Assembly: GCA_028023455.1 (NCBI GenBank)
Contig: JAQFVV010000459.1
Coordinates: forward strand, 126,001 to 190,000
DNA length: 64,000 nt
Direction: 5' to 3'
DNA from: Epiperipatus broadwayi
Lineage: Eukaryota > Onychophora > Udeonychophora > Euonychophora > Peripatidae
The position numbers and the translations under genes are program-made. Under the pieces are notes generated by a model. That model was not told where the DNA came from. It did not search any database and saw only the letters and a program-made list of their open reading frames with translations. How positions within the stretch are numbered: the first letter of the stretch is position 1; the number at the start of each line of letters is the position of its first letter. Of this stretch, positions 30,284-40,283 are shown piece by piece.

Positions 30284-30910
30284 AAGTTAGTTAAGGGTCG
30301 GAATATTAAAGTGGATGGAAATAAAAAGGACCGGAAATGGACTATGAGTCTAATATAATTATTTTGACGTAGGTGAAAAGCCTGAATTAGAATTTCGCTA
30401 TTTAAAATGATGGATTGTTTTGCCAAATAATAATAATGGAGGCTTCGCAAAATAAAATATTTTTTTTCTCCATGCACATATTAATTAAGGAAATGTTCGG
30501 AAATAAACAGTTCAAATAAATAAAAATCAATAAAATCAAGTTAAAGTAATGGGTTAAAAGTAATATCGTAATATAAATAAATATGTAAATTGATGTCCGT
30601 GATAGTTTAGAATAGTATGGTAAGATTAAATAAATAATATTTAAATAATGTTTGTAATGAATTTAAAAATAATATAAATGAAAGTCAATCTAAGTTGTAT
30701 TAGGAGCGTATAAGGGTTCGAATCTAAAGGGATGAGGGTAGTATAGAAGTGTTTTAGTTAAGGTTAAGTTTAAAGCTCTCAACTGGATAAATTCTAGTAC
30801 CCGCAACGGATTGGCTGGGATCATTCCTCTTTTTAAAAAAAAGCGCACTGGCAACAACCAGAGTAAGTCGTAAGTCACTTTTCAGGGAAGAATCCCCATA
30901 TCTCGTACCT

Positions 30911-31096
30911 CGTTTTCCAAAGCGTAAGTCGGAAATGGACAGTTGAAAATTCCTGCCATTGCAGCTGCTTAGTCAAAGTCCGATCAAGAGAATCGGCAAT
31001 CGTTTTCGAGGGCATAAGTCAGAAATGGATAGTAGAAATTCCTGCCATTTGCAGCCACCTTTTTCTTAGTCAAAGTCCAATCAAGAGAATTGGCAG
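30911..31096 (+). repeat. Two ~93-bp tandem units in the internal region
   Basis: Unit 1 (30911-31000) and unit 2 (31001-31096) both read GTTTTC...AAGTCnGAAATGGA...TTCCTGCCATT...GCAGC...TTAGTCAAAGTCC...ATCAAGAGAAT. A shorter related piece (AGTAAGTCGTAAGTCA) precedes them near 30861. They are richer in GC than the surroundings and lack an ORF. Confidence 0.75.
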
Positions 31097-31304
31097 ATCC
31101 CTGTGCCACAAATTTAGTTTGTCCTCGTGGTCATTATCCAGGACGAACATTGTAAGCAATGTTACCAGCATAGAAAGTAGAAAAGCATAATTGGAGATTG
31201 CCCTTAGCATGGAAAGGAAAAGATACCAAAAAGCAAACTTAGAAAGAATAATAAATTACGATTTAATGTGGTCAGAGATTAAATGGTCAAAAATGACGCA
31301 TTTT

Positions 31305-31329
31305 ACTCTCAAAACGAAGGGTGATGTAA
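31305..31329 (+). promoter_or_regulatory. Putative polypurine tract
   Basis: AACGAAGGGTGATGTAA lies immediately before the TGTACC start of the 3' LTR, where plus-strand priming occurs. It is short and interrupted by pyrimidines. Confidence 0.4.
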
Positions 31330-33065
31330 TGTACCTATATTGATATAGGCACATATAATTTTATCTAAAATTATTATTAAAGTAATCTTTCATAAAAGAA
31401 AAACATAAAATTAAATGTTGAAGAGTTTATTGCAGTTTGTTTTAGAAAAAAAAATAGGAATTAAATAGTTTTCTAGCGTTAGTTTTTGAAATAAATAAAA
31501 AAACCACAATTGATTAATCAAAAAGGGGGGAGGGGGAGTCTTGGTTTGAGACATGAAACTAAAGGTTTACAAAAGGAAATAGATGGTTTTTGTTAGTATT
31601 CGTAGAGGTATAGTTTGGGGGAGTTAAAGCATGCAAATCTCTTTTCATTCAAGTTTAATTAAAGAAAAATAATGTTAAAACTAATATATGACCGTATATA
31701 TGTGCGATTGTCCACAATAGAATAAATGTTATTATAAATAAATGAAAGTTAAAAAAGATTATTGTTAAAAAACATGGCAATGGTTATTAATTAAAATATA
31801 AAACAACATCTCTGCATGGCTATTACTAATTAAGCAATCTTTCAAAACATGTTTATCAAAGGATTAATTGATAAGGAATTTGACAACAGATCTTTGCTGG
31901 AGATATCAGAAAGACAACAAGGCGCAGGTATAAATAGACCTTTTTTATCGGACAGTAATTAATTCCACAAATTAATTGAGTTGAGACAAGTCAGTTCACA
32001 AAGTTATTGAGAGAGTGCAGTTCAGAAATTAATTGAGTCAGTTAAAAAACAAAATGCAGTGCTGAGAATATTTTGGAACGCACGTTCACCTCCAGCCCAG
32101 ATGTCCGAGAAAACAGCAGATCTGCCTGTGAAATAATGTCAGCTTAACATCTTAGAAAATCTCCATCAGTATCTATTTGTCTCCGATAGCAATAATCGTG
32201 AAAATCAGGAAACTCAGCAAGGAAACATCCCAGCCAGCTGGTAAGCATTTATAATGGAAATATCCTCACCGAAAGCAGCCTCCAAAGAACAAAATTCTAC
32301 ATCAACATTCAAAATCCTAGGTAAAACATTTGCTTATTTTCGTTTATACTGTAATAGCCATTGCATTTCATTAATTCGTGTGAATCCTCCAAGAGTCTAA
32401 TTATATGAACTCGATATCATACATAAATGAACTATTGATATGTGTGTGATTAAATTTCAAATGCTATATAGTCCTTTATTATCATTATTATGTGTGTGCA
32501 TGAGTTAATATGTGTGTGATCCTTATATCAATATTATTAGTTAAATTAGATAAATACCAGTGTTTTGTTATGAAAGTAAACAAGAATATTTAAACTAGTT
32601 TAGAAATGTCAATTTAAAATATGCGTGTGTTTTATTAGAATTATAAAATGTTTAAATTTAGAAAATAAATGTTAGTTAATAAATTATCTTTAAAATTAAA
32701 CTTTATTTGTCAGTCAATTCTTTTTAACAAATTCTTTATCAAGTCTTTTAACTACTAATTAAGTATAATCTATTAGTGATTACAAACAGCTGAGCTAGTC
32801 ATGGATTTAGGCATTGAGTTAGTGGCCACTGTTCAAAGTGCACTGTCGATTCTTTTAGACTAGACAGCTGGCGCCCGTGATTAAACACAAATAAAAGTGC
32901 TTTGGACATGGTGTTGAACTTAACAGCTAAGAAGAAGCTATGGCCTGGAAATGTAACATTAGTTATATACTTTATAGCTATCGTTTGGGCATACATACTC
33001 TCCGAGTATGTTCTTCTCTGCCTAAGAGGCCGGTGTTTCGAATACACATATTCGAATACGGTTCA
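31330..33065 (+). repeat. 3' LTR of family-1 element (1,736 bp)
   Basis: Copy of the 5' LTR with the same TG...CA ends and TATA box. ATATATATA follows directly. A TGGCGCCCGTGA string at ~32867, ~200 bp before the LTR end, looks like a primer site but lies inside the LTR in both copies (TGGTGCCCGTG at ~29046). Confidence 0.9.
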
Positions 33066-33922
33066 ATATATATACATATATTAAGGCAGTTATGTGTCTC
33101 ATGGCCTAGGAACAACATAGTAATGTGTGTGCATATATATAAAGTTAAAATGGAAATTAGAAATAAACACAAACAAATTTTTTGGAGATATTTATTGTAT
33201 TACACTCAAATAACAGTTAAGACTTAAATAATAATTTTGAATTTTAAAAATGATGTTTTTCTCTGATTTTTGATAAGTAAAACAGGCATGTTTTTATGTT
33301 AAAATAGATAATATCAGTAATTATTGAATTTTCCTATCTATTTTAATTATATTAAGAAATTTTTTTCTAATATATTTAAGAAATTTTTTTTAATTAAATA
33401 CTTTGTTAAAATTATGCAAAGTTGTTTTTGAAACGAAATGAAAAGAGACATTACCTTTTTTTTAGTCAAAAGAAAGAAATAATGTGGTTAATTATTTTTT
33501 AATTCTATCATAGAGTATAAAAGGTAGATGTAAAATATCATTGAGTAGACTCATACAAGCTTAAATTACTACTATTATGAAGTTATAACAGAAAGCAAAA
33601 AGTACAACTGCTACTAATTTCACAATGATAGAGTTTGAATTCACATGGAAGGAAGGACCAGATTTTTGGGGTATTATAGGCCATATACGTGTGTACTAGA
33701 TGGCATGCCTGAAGTCTACAAATTTATAGTGACTGAATAACAACAGATGCTGGATTTTATCTTTTTTTAAGATGTCAATAAGTGATAATACTGTTTTAGA
33801 ATGGACTAGCTCACCATGAGATTCCCTTGGCTTGCTTAAGATTAACATGCTATGTCATATGCTGATAAACCTATATGCAGAGAAGCAAAAATATATAATG
33901 GGTGTCAGTCATATGTATATAT
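33066..33922. other. Nothing recognised
   Basis: AT-rich DNA between the LTR element and the inverted repeat; no coding motif. Confidence 0.5.
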
Positions 33923-34264
33923 AAATTGTTAATTTTGGGAATAAACTGAGTATTATTTTGAATTACAATCTGATATTTTGATGGCCTAGCAACTGCCATT
34001 ATCAAGGTTAACTTTTGAAAAAAAAATCATTAGATCTCAAACAATAACGTGACTCAGTGTGAGATGAGAAATGAGATTCAACTTGAAGTAGTTCAGCATT
34101 CACAATATGAATATCATTTCTCATCTCACACTGATCATGATATTCTTTAAGATCTAACAATTTTTCTTTCAAAAGTTAACCTTGATAATGGTGGTTGTTA
34201 GTCTGTCGAAATATCAGATTGTAATGCAAAATAATACACAGTTTATTCCCAAAAATAACAATTT
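33923..34264. mobile_element. Large inverted repeat with ~150-bp arms
   Basis: The left arm (33923-34074) and right arm (34114-34264) are complementary with scattered mismatches; the spacer is 39 bp. Arm-internal sequence on the reading strand is AAAAGTTAACCTTGATAATGG...GTCGAAATATCAGATTG followed by AGTTTATTCCC. It could form a long hairpin. The CTTGAT...GAAA spacing with a short stem between is distantly hammerhead-like. The origin is unknown; it may be an inverted pair of retroelement ends. Confidence 0.7.
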
Positions 34265-34305
34265 ATCTACATCATACAACCATGAAAACATTATATATAT
34301 ATATT

Positions 34306-34346
34306 AAAAGACATATTTTGCGGGTTAACCGCAAAATATGTTTTAT
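34306..34346. repeat. Short near-perfect palindrome
   Basis: ACATATTTTGCGG and its complement meet at GTTAAC, with one extra G in the left arm. Confidence 0.7.
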
Positions 34347-34376
34347 ATATGCAAACCATGTAAATCTTCATATCAA

Positions 34377-34377
34377 C

Positions 34378-34413
<36 letters not shown>
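34377..34413. repeat. (TA)n/(TG)n microsatellite
   Basis: TATATATATATG leads into TGTGTGTGTG immediately at the 3' edge of the first Penelope-like element. Confidence 0.9.
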
Positions 34414-34532
34414 TGGACTATTTCCATTTCCATCATTTTTAAGTGAATGTTGAATGTATAAAAAATTTTAAACTTTATTTAAACTTTCAAATACAAACAA
34501 CTTGTTAGTAATAACACACAAATAGACAATAC

Positions 34533-34600
34533 AGATTAGTAATTACACAATGTTTTGAGTAGTATTCTTCTCCACTCTTCTTCAGGTGTTGCTGGCCTAT
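34533..34600 (-). ncRNA. Hammerhead-ribozyme-like motif in Penelope pseudo-LTR 1
   Basis: The minus strand has CTGAAGA (fits the CUGANGA core), then GAGTGG/CTACTC as a possible 6-bp stem II, then AAAAC in place of GAAAC. ACA-TTG-TGT follows as a 3-bp stem III, then A as the cleavage nucleotide. Partial stem I pairing is possible between the flanks. An unpaired A beside stem II and the G-to-A change in the GAAA box mean this copy is probably inactive. Hammerhead motifs are established in Penelope-like elements; this assignment is by inspection. Confidence 0.5.
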
Positions 34601-34689
34601 ATGCACAGTGACAATATTCACTTAGAAGTCTACCACTCTTCTTCAAGTGTTGCTAGCATATATGCACAGTGACAATATTCACTTAGAAG
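34574..34689. repeat. 58-bp tandem duplication in pseudo-LTR 1
   Basis: The stretch from CACTCTTCTTCA to ATTCACTTAGAAGT occurs twice in direct orientation (boundary ~34631). It duplicates the 5' half of the hammerhead-like core in this copy only. Confidence 0.75.
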
Positions 34690-34762
34690 TGAACTCACAC
34701 CTTTAGATTTTTGAATATTGAATTTAAGGCAAACACTCTACCAACTGAGCTATCCTATCAAA
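34690..34762 (-). other. tRNA-like segment in Penelope element 1
   Basis: The minus strand contains TAGCTCAGTTGGTAGAG, an excellent tRNA D-arm/A box, and GAGTTC about 40 bases later as a degraded B box. Four pseudo-LTR copies in the window carry the equivalent, so it belongs to the element rather than being a host tRNA gene. Confidence 0.65.
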
Positions 34763-35102
34763 GGCAACATATTGAAGAAATTTGATATATTTATATATGA
34801 GGGTTGGTTCAAATCCTCCTGAGTCCTTCAATTTTTTTTATTAATGAGGCTATTTTATTTTTTTTTCCTAAGAGCAAGATAAATCAGAGGCTTCCATACA
34901 TTGTGTATTGCTACACTAACTTATAGGATTATTTTCCATTGACATATGAGCAGCTTCCATGACTTTTCTTCTATACATTTTTCCTCTTTATCCAATATCT
35001 TTGTATTTTACCACTTAAGCATATGGTCATTAGTAGAGACATGGTCTGCTATGGTAAAGATATCTGTTTTTCTCTTTTAACCATTAGTCTGTGCTCTTTC
35101 AA

Positions 35103-35327
35103 TCATTGTTCAACAGGGTGACAGGTCTCACCAATGTATTTCTTTCCACATTCACATGGTATTTCATAGATGCAGTTTTTATTCTTCAGCATTTCCAGTT
35201 TAGGCTTAGTAGAAGTAAGCATTCCTTGAAGTGTGGTATGGCTTTGGAAAGCAGTTCTAATGTTATATTGACTGCAGATTTTTTTTAGTTTGTTTACCAT
35301 TCCTAATATGTATGGATACACTATCAT
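35103..35327 (-). pseudogene. GIY-YIG endonuclease part of Penelope-like element 1
   Basis: The open frame reads a linker (KLKKICSQYNIRTAFQSH) and then CIYEIPCECGKKYIGETC, the characteristic GIY-YIG start with the second Tyr-Ile-Gly element (YIGET). In Penelope-like elements this domain sits downstream of the RT and nicks DNA for target priming. The frame stops at 35103, immediately after HPVEQ; the rest of the domain continues in decayed form (LKEHRLMVKR can be read after the stop). It lies in a different frame from the YVDD block, so at least one frameshift separates them. Confidence 0.8.
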
Positions 35328-35410
35328 ACCAATAATTGTTTTCTCTTTTGGTGTCCCTTTGTGTTGTCAATTGAAGATTTTTCTGATGACTGCTGATGGA
35401 CAACCATTCT

Positions 35411-36913
35411 TCATAAGCATTTGTTCAATGTGAATCTTTTCTTTTTTTCTAAATCACTGGTGTCTGAACAAACCTCCTTTGCTCTGTTCCATAGTGATAG
35501 TACAATTCCTTGTTTAGTACTTCTTGTATGATGGAATATATATGCCAAGTACTTGCCAGTGTGTGTTGCCTTCCTATACACTGTTGTTTTTACTTTATCC
35601 TGAGAGAATCTTGTCACAAGAACATCCAAGAATTCCAATTTCTGTTCTTTTTCCGATTGCATTGTGAATTTAATTGTAAGAGATATGTTGTTAAAGTGTG
35701 TCCAGAATGACAGTAATTTTACCTCACCATGTGGCCATACCACAAATGTATCATCAACATATTGAAGCCACACTTTAGGTGGACATGGAGTAGTACTTAT
35801 GGCTGTGGTTTCAATTGCTTCCATGTAAATGTTGCTGAGCAAGGGTGACAGTCCCATGCCCATCCCTTGATTTTGTTGGGAAGAATTCTGATTTATATTG
35901 AAAGTATGTTATTGATATGCAGAATGTTAATACTTTTATTATACTATCAATAGGTAGAGCTGTTCTAGTTTGTAGATTAGTATCATCATATAACCTTTCC
36001 TTACAATAGCCAGTGCCTCATCACATGGTACATTTGTAAACAGACTTTGCACATCAGTTCTTTCCGTTTTCATGTTCTTGGCTAATTGTACAAAGTGCTT
36101 AAAATCCCTAATGAAAAACTGTGTCCTGTACACCAATGGACTAAGAACTTTGAGAAGAAATGTTGACAAATTTTGACCTTAATGGAACATTGCCTTTATG
36201 GATTTTAGGCACTCTATACAAGTGGGGGAATCTTGATGAAATACAAAGTTAATTTTCTTTTTTCTGAATCACTGAAATACCTGAAATACTTCTACAGTAA
36301 TGCTTGGAGTTTTATCTCTGTATTTGGAATTGTATTTTTTTGCTACTTTCTTGTATTGGCCTGCTGTGAGAAGGCCTTGTATGTTATCACAGTCAGTTTT
36401 ATCCATTACACCTGTAATGTTACTTTTGTCTGCAAGAAGAATGATTAGAGATGTATCCTGTTTCAGAGATTTAATAGCTTTCCTCTCAGCACCTGAAATG
36501 TTTGACTTCTGCTTATGCACTTGATGTATTTTAAGTGTCTTTTTTATTCTTCAGCATAACTCTGCTGCTTCTTCTAGAGTCAAGTTTTGGGTAACCTCAT
36601 TAGTGGCTGCCATTATATCCAATAATGGTACAGTAGATTGGGTAATGGCGAAATTCAAACCTTTTTCAAAAACTGATAATTTACAATCAATAAGGTGTTT
36701 AGAACTAAGATTTTTCACTGATGATGAGGATAGACTAGTTGAATTATGACTTTTGATTTGCCCATGTAGATTAATAAGCTTCTTCTTCTGTAGCTCTTTT
36801 ATTCTTCCATGTAACTTACAGTATGATCTGTTCACTGCTTGAAAAATTCTTGAGAAATCTCCGTCTGTAACTTTATTTTGTAGAAACGATTCCATATTTC
36901 TAATAGATTGCAA
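35411..36913 (-). pseudogene. Penelope-type reverse transcriptase, element 1 (broken)
   Basis: Minus-strand blocks lie in order at 36913-36551 (N-terminal domain, LTLEEAAELC), 36520-36269 (AIKSLKQDTSLIILLADKSN), 36169-35939 (LVYRTQFF...SLFTNVPCDEAL) and 35863-35411 (GLSPLLSNIYMEAIE...LQYVDDTFVVWPHGE). They share one frame but are separated by stops and short frame changes. The first break is a TGA where elements 2 and 3 have Trp. YVDD, the catalytic motif C, is intact. An 18-base deletion before SLFTNV removes the motif-A aspartate (element 2 retains SFDVDSLFTNV). A second deletion removes the PLRPIVS block. The copy cannot encode active RT. Confidence 0.85.
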
Positions 36914-37199
36914 TGTTTGATATTTGGTAAACTATTGAACCTTTATACTTTCTCTCAGTAAGGCCTCATTTGCTCTCTGAATAATTTTCTCAGCTCTCTT
37001 GGAGGAAATAGGAGGTTTTAACTACAAACTCTTAGGGATAATCTCTTCTGGTTTACATTTACAGAAGAAAGTTAAATGATTTTCTACTTTAATCAGTTTT
37101 GGACAATATTTCATAATGTCTAAATTTCAACATAGCATCGGCTCCACACTGAGTACTTAGTATTAGTCTGAAGATTTGTAATGATGCTATATTATAAAA

Positions 37200-37306
37200 T
37201 GTGATATGAGTGAATGTTGAATGTATAGAAAATTTTAAACTTTATTTAAACGTTCAAATACAAACAAGTTTTTTAGTAATAACACCCAAATAGACAATAC
37301 AGATTA
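37200..37306 (-). repeat. Partial 5' pseudo-LTR of Penelope element 1
   Basis: Same sequence and orientation as 34425-34540 (AATGTTGAATGTATA...ACAGATTA). On the minus strand it starts at TAATCTGTATTG, about five bases downstream of the predicted hammerhead cleavage point in the 3' pseudo-LTR. Confidence 0.8.
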
Positions 37307-37389
37307 TGAATAGGAGAAGCTTGTAAAATCTACATGGAAAAGTCAAAAGTCATACTGCAACTAGTCTATCCTTTTCATCAAGGGAAAAT

Positions 37390-38710
37390 CTTAGTTGTAA
37401 ACACCTGACTGATTGCGAATTATCAGTTCTTGAAAAAGGTTTGAATTTCACCATTAGCCCATCTACTGTGTCACTATTGGTTATAATGACAGCCACTGAC
37501 GAGGTGACCCAAAAATTGACTCTAGAAGAAGCAGTAGAGTTATGCTGGAGAATAAAAAAGACACTTTAAAGACATCAAGTGCACAAGCAGAAGATTAACA
37601 TTTCAGATGATGAGAGGAAAGCTATTAAATCTCTCAAACAGGATACATCTATAATCCTTCTTCCTGTGGAAAAAAGTAACACTACAGTTATAATGGATAA
37701 AACTGATTATGATAACAAAATACAAGGCCTTCTCACAGAAGGGCCAATACAAAAAAGTAGCAAAAAATACAGTTACAAATACAGAGGTAAAACACTAATC
37801 ATCACTCCAGAAACATTGCAGGTATTTCAGTGATTCAGAAAAAGGAAAATTAACTTCATATTTCAGCAAGATTCTTCACTTGGAAGGAGTGCCTAAAATC
37901 CATAAAGACAATGTTCCATTAAGACCAATTGTTAGTTCTAAAAAATTTTCATGGCAAAATTTGTCAAGATTTCTTTTTGAAGTTTTTACTCCATTGGTGT
38001 ACAGGTCACAGTCTTTTGTCAAGGATACTAAGCACTTTGGAGAATTGGTCAGAAACATGAAAATCAAAAGAACTGACATATTGGTAAGCTTTGATGTGGA
38101 CAGTCTGTTTACAAATGTACCATGTGATGAGGCACTGTCTATGGTAAGGAAAAAGTTATATAATGATAATAATCTGCAAATTAGAACACCTCTACCTATT
38201 GATAATATAATGGAATTATTATCATTCTGCATATCAACAACATATTTTCAATATAACTCAGAACTCTTTCAACAAAATCAAGTGATGGCCATGGGATAAT
38301 CACTGTCACCCTTTCTCAGCAACATTTACATGGAAGAACTTAAAACCCCAGCCATAAATACTACTCATGTCCACCTAAAGTGTGGCTTTGATAAGTTGAT
38401 GATATATTTGTGGTATGGATACATGGTGAAGTAACATTACAGTCATTCTGTATACATTAACAACATATTTCTTACAAAATTAAATTCACAATGAAATAAA
38501 AAAAAAGAATAGAAATTGGCATTCTTGGAGTTCTTGTGACAAGATTCCCTCGGGGCAAAGTAAAAACAAAATTGTATAGGAAATCAACACACATCGGCAA
38601 GTACTTGGAAAAATTCATCCAATCATACAAGAAGCACTAAACAAGGAAATGTTCTAGCTCTATGGAACAGAGCAAAGGAGGTTTGTTCAAAAACCAATGA
38701 TTTGGAAAAA
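37390..38710 (+). pseudogene. Penelope-type reverse transcriptase, element 2 (broken)
   Basis: Blocks in order: N-terminal LTLEEAVELCWRIKK (~37520); a frame at 37579-37833 with AIKSLKQDTSIILL; and the best frame at 37880-38299 with VPKIHKDNVPLRPIVS, SFDVDSLFTNVPCDEAL and NQVMAMG, hallmarks of Penelope RT. Motif A aspartates are present. After 38299 a stop replaces the Gly-Leu of the next block. Then VDDIFVVWIHGEV at ~38396 preserves the DD pair, but two stops lie immediately before it (Trp-Leu-stop-stop-Val). A one-base shift after LQVF (~37830) is shared with element 1. Non-functional. Confidence 0.85.
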
Positions 38711-38715
38711 GAAAA

Positions 38716-39815
38716 GATTCACATAGAACAAATGCTTATGAAGAATGGTTATATATCAGCAGTCATCAGAAAAACCTTCAATGGACAACACAAAGCACAC
38801 CAAAAGAGAAAACAATTACTGGTATGGTAGTGCATCCATACATATCAGGAATGGCAGACAAACTAAAGAAAATCTGCAGTCAATAAAACATCGGAACTGC
38901 TTTCCAAAGCCATACCACACTTTGACAAATGCTTACTTTTACTAAGCCTAAACTGGAAATCCTGAAGAACAAAAACAGCATCTATGAAATACCATGTGAA
39001 TGTGAAAGAAAATGCATTGGTGAGACCTGTAACCCTGTTGAACACTAATTGAAAGAGCACAAACTGATGGTTAAAAGGGAAAGGATTCACATACAGCAAA
39101 TACTTGGGAAGAAAGGTTATCCATCAGCAGTTATCAGGATAACCTTCAATAGCAACACACAGAGACAGCAAAGGCGAAACAGTTATTGGTATGGTAGTGA
39201 ATCCATACATACCAGAAATGGTGGACAAATTAAAAAAAATCTGCAGTCAATATAACATCAGAACTGCTTTCCAATGCCATACCAAACTTCGACAAATGAT
39301 TACATCCACTAAGCCTAAACTAAAAATACTGAAGAACAAAAACTGCATCTATGAAATACCATGGTAATGTAAAAAATACATTGGTGAGACCTGTTGCCCA
39401 ATTGAACAGCGATGGAAAGATTACAAACTAATGGTTAAAAAAGAAAAAAATGTACATAGAGCAAATGTTTATGAAGAATGGTTATCCATCAGCAGTCATT
39501 ATGAAAACCTTCAATAGACAACACAGAGACACCAAAAGAGAAAACAAGTATTGGTTTGATAGTGTATCCATACATACCAGGAATGGTGGGTTAACTAAAG
39601 AAAATCTGCAGTTAATATAACATCATAACTTTTTTCCAAAGCCATACCATACTTTGAGGAATCTTTACTTCTACTAAGCCTAAACTGGAAATGCTGAAGA
39701 ACAAAAACTGCCTCTATGAAATACTCTGTGAATGTGGAAGAAAATACATGTTACCCTGTTGAAAAGCGATTGAAAGAGCACAAACTAATGGTTAAAAGGA
39801 AAAAAATAGATGTCT
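38716..39815 (+). repeat. Triplicated ~366-bp linker/GIY-YIG module
   Basis: Three direct units begin near 38716, 39083 and 39450 (anchor offsets 368 and 365). Each covers the linker after the RT, the GIY-YIG start (e.g. SIYEIPCECERKCIGETC in unit 1) and LKEHKLMVKR. Each returns to the linker sequence within the A/G-rich GGTTAAAAGGGAAAGGATT. Only the third unit continues into the normal downstream coding sequence. Units contain separate stops and indels, including loss of bases in the YIGET region of unit 3. Confidence 0.85.
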
Positions 39816-39940
39816 CTATCATAGAAGATCATGTATGTACTAATGACCATATACTTAAATGGAAAAATACAAAGATATTGGATAAAGAGAAAGAAAAGGC
39901 AAGGAAGCTGCTGAAATGGCAATGGAAAATAATCCTATAA
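38950..39940 (+). pseudogene. GIY-YIG endonuclease remnants of element 2
   Basis: Unit 1 has IYEIPCECERKCIGETC at ~38979, with the second Tyr changed to Cys. Unit 2 has IYEIPW at ~39347, with a TAA in place of the following Cys-Glu pair. Unit 3 has LYEILCECGRKYM at ~39714 and then loses the GET residues. The frame at 39716-39940 carries the endonuclease C-terminal region ending KLLKWQWKIIL, equivalent to the tail upstream of the 3' pseudo-LTR in element 3. In the family this domain provides the DNA nick; none of these copies is intact. Confidence 0.8.
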
Positions 39941-40114
39941 GGCAATTCAGTGTGGCAATACACAATGTATGAAAGCTTCTAATTAATTTGCTCTTAGAAA
40001 AAAAAAAAAATAAAAAAACTAATTAGCCTCATTAATAAAAAAAATTGAAGGGCTCAGGAGGATTTGAACCAATCCTCATATATAAATATATCAAATTTCT
40101 ACTATATGTTGCCT

Positions 40115-40190
40115 TTGACAGAATAGGTCAGTTAGTAGAGTGTTTTGCCTTAAATTCAATATTCAAAAATCTAAAGGTTCACATTCAACT
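40115..40190 (+). other. tRNA-like segment in Penelope element 2
   Basis: TAGGTCAGTTAGTAGAGTG corresponds to the A box/D-arm segment of element 1. It is followed by GCCTTAAATTCAATATTC and a weak B-box remnant AAAGGTTCACATTC. Confidence 0.6.
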
Positions 40191-40216
40191 TCTAACAAAT
40201 ATTGTCACTGTGCATA

Positions 40217-40283
40217 TAGGCCAGCAACACCCGAGGAAGAGTGGAGAATAATACTACTTGAAACATTGTGTAGTTACTAGCCT
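40217..40283 (+). ncRNA. Hammerhead-ribozyme-like motif in Penelope pseudo-LTR 2
   Basis: CCGAGGA (core with U4 changed to C), possible stem II GAGTGG/CTACTT, intact GAAAC, 3-bp stem III ACA-TTG-TGT, then A and GTTACTAGCCT. AGGC upstream pairs with GCCT downstream, and AAC with GTT, as interrupted stem I. The core substitution predicts an inactive ribozyme. Confidence 0.5.

Larger units (their letters stand above)
27509..33065 (+). mobile_element. Non-autonomous LTR retrotransposon, family 1
   Basis: Two long, almost identical direct repeats (27509-29248 and 31330-33065) begin TGTACC and end GGTTCA, i.e. canonical TG...CA termini. They flank 2.08 kb of internal DNA. ATATAT adjoins both outer edges, consistent with a target-site duplication inside an AT tract. 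A primer-binding-site-like segment follows the left LTR, and a purine-rich stretch with GATGTAA precedes the right LTR. The internal region has one gag-like reading frame and no protease, reverse transcriptase or integrase, so movement would need enzymes from another element. High similarity of the LTRs indicates a fairly recent insertion. Confidence 0.9.
34414..37306 (-). mobile_element. Penelope-like element 1, near full length, defective
   Basis: Read on the minus strand: a partial pseudo-LTR (37306-37200), leader, Penelope-type RT, GIY-YIG endonuclease, then a 3' region with tRNA-like and hammerhead-like segments, ending GGAAATAGTCCAACA. RT and GIY-YIG together are diagnostic of endonuclease-bearing Penelope-like elements. 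The partial 5' repeat is in the same orientation as the 3' pseudo-LTR. It abuts element 2 head to head at ~37306. Confidence 0.9.

Noticed and set aside
34741-34762. Genuine tRNA gene
   Set aside because: The D-arm-like string is in a Penelope pseudo-LTR, with an over-long, AT-rich centre and no anticodon stem; treated as part of the element.
35510-36524. Plus-strand ORFs opposite Penelope element 1
   Set aside because: Antisense of recognised RT blocks.
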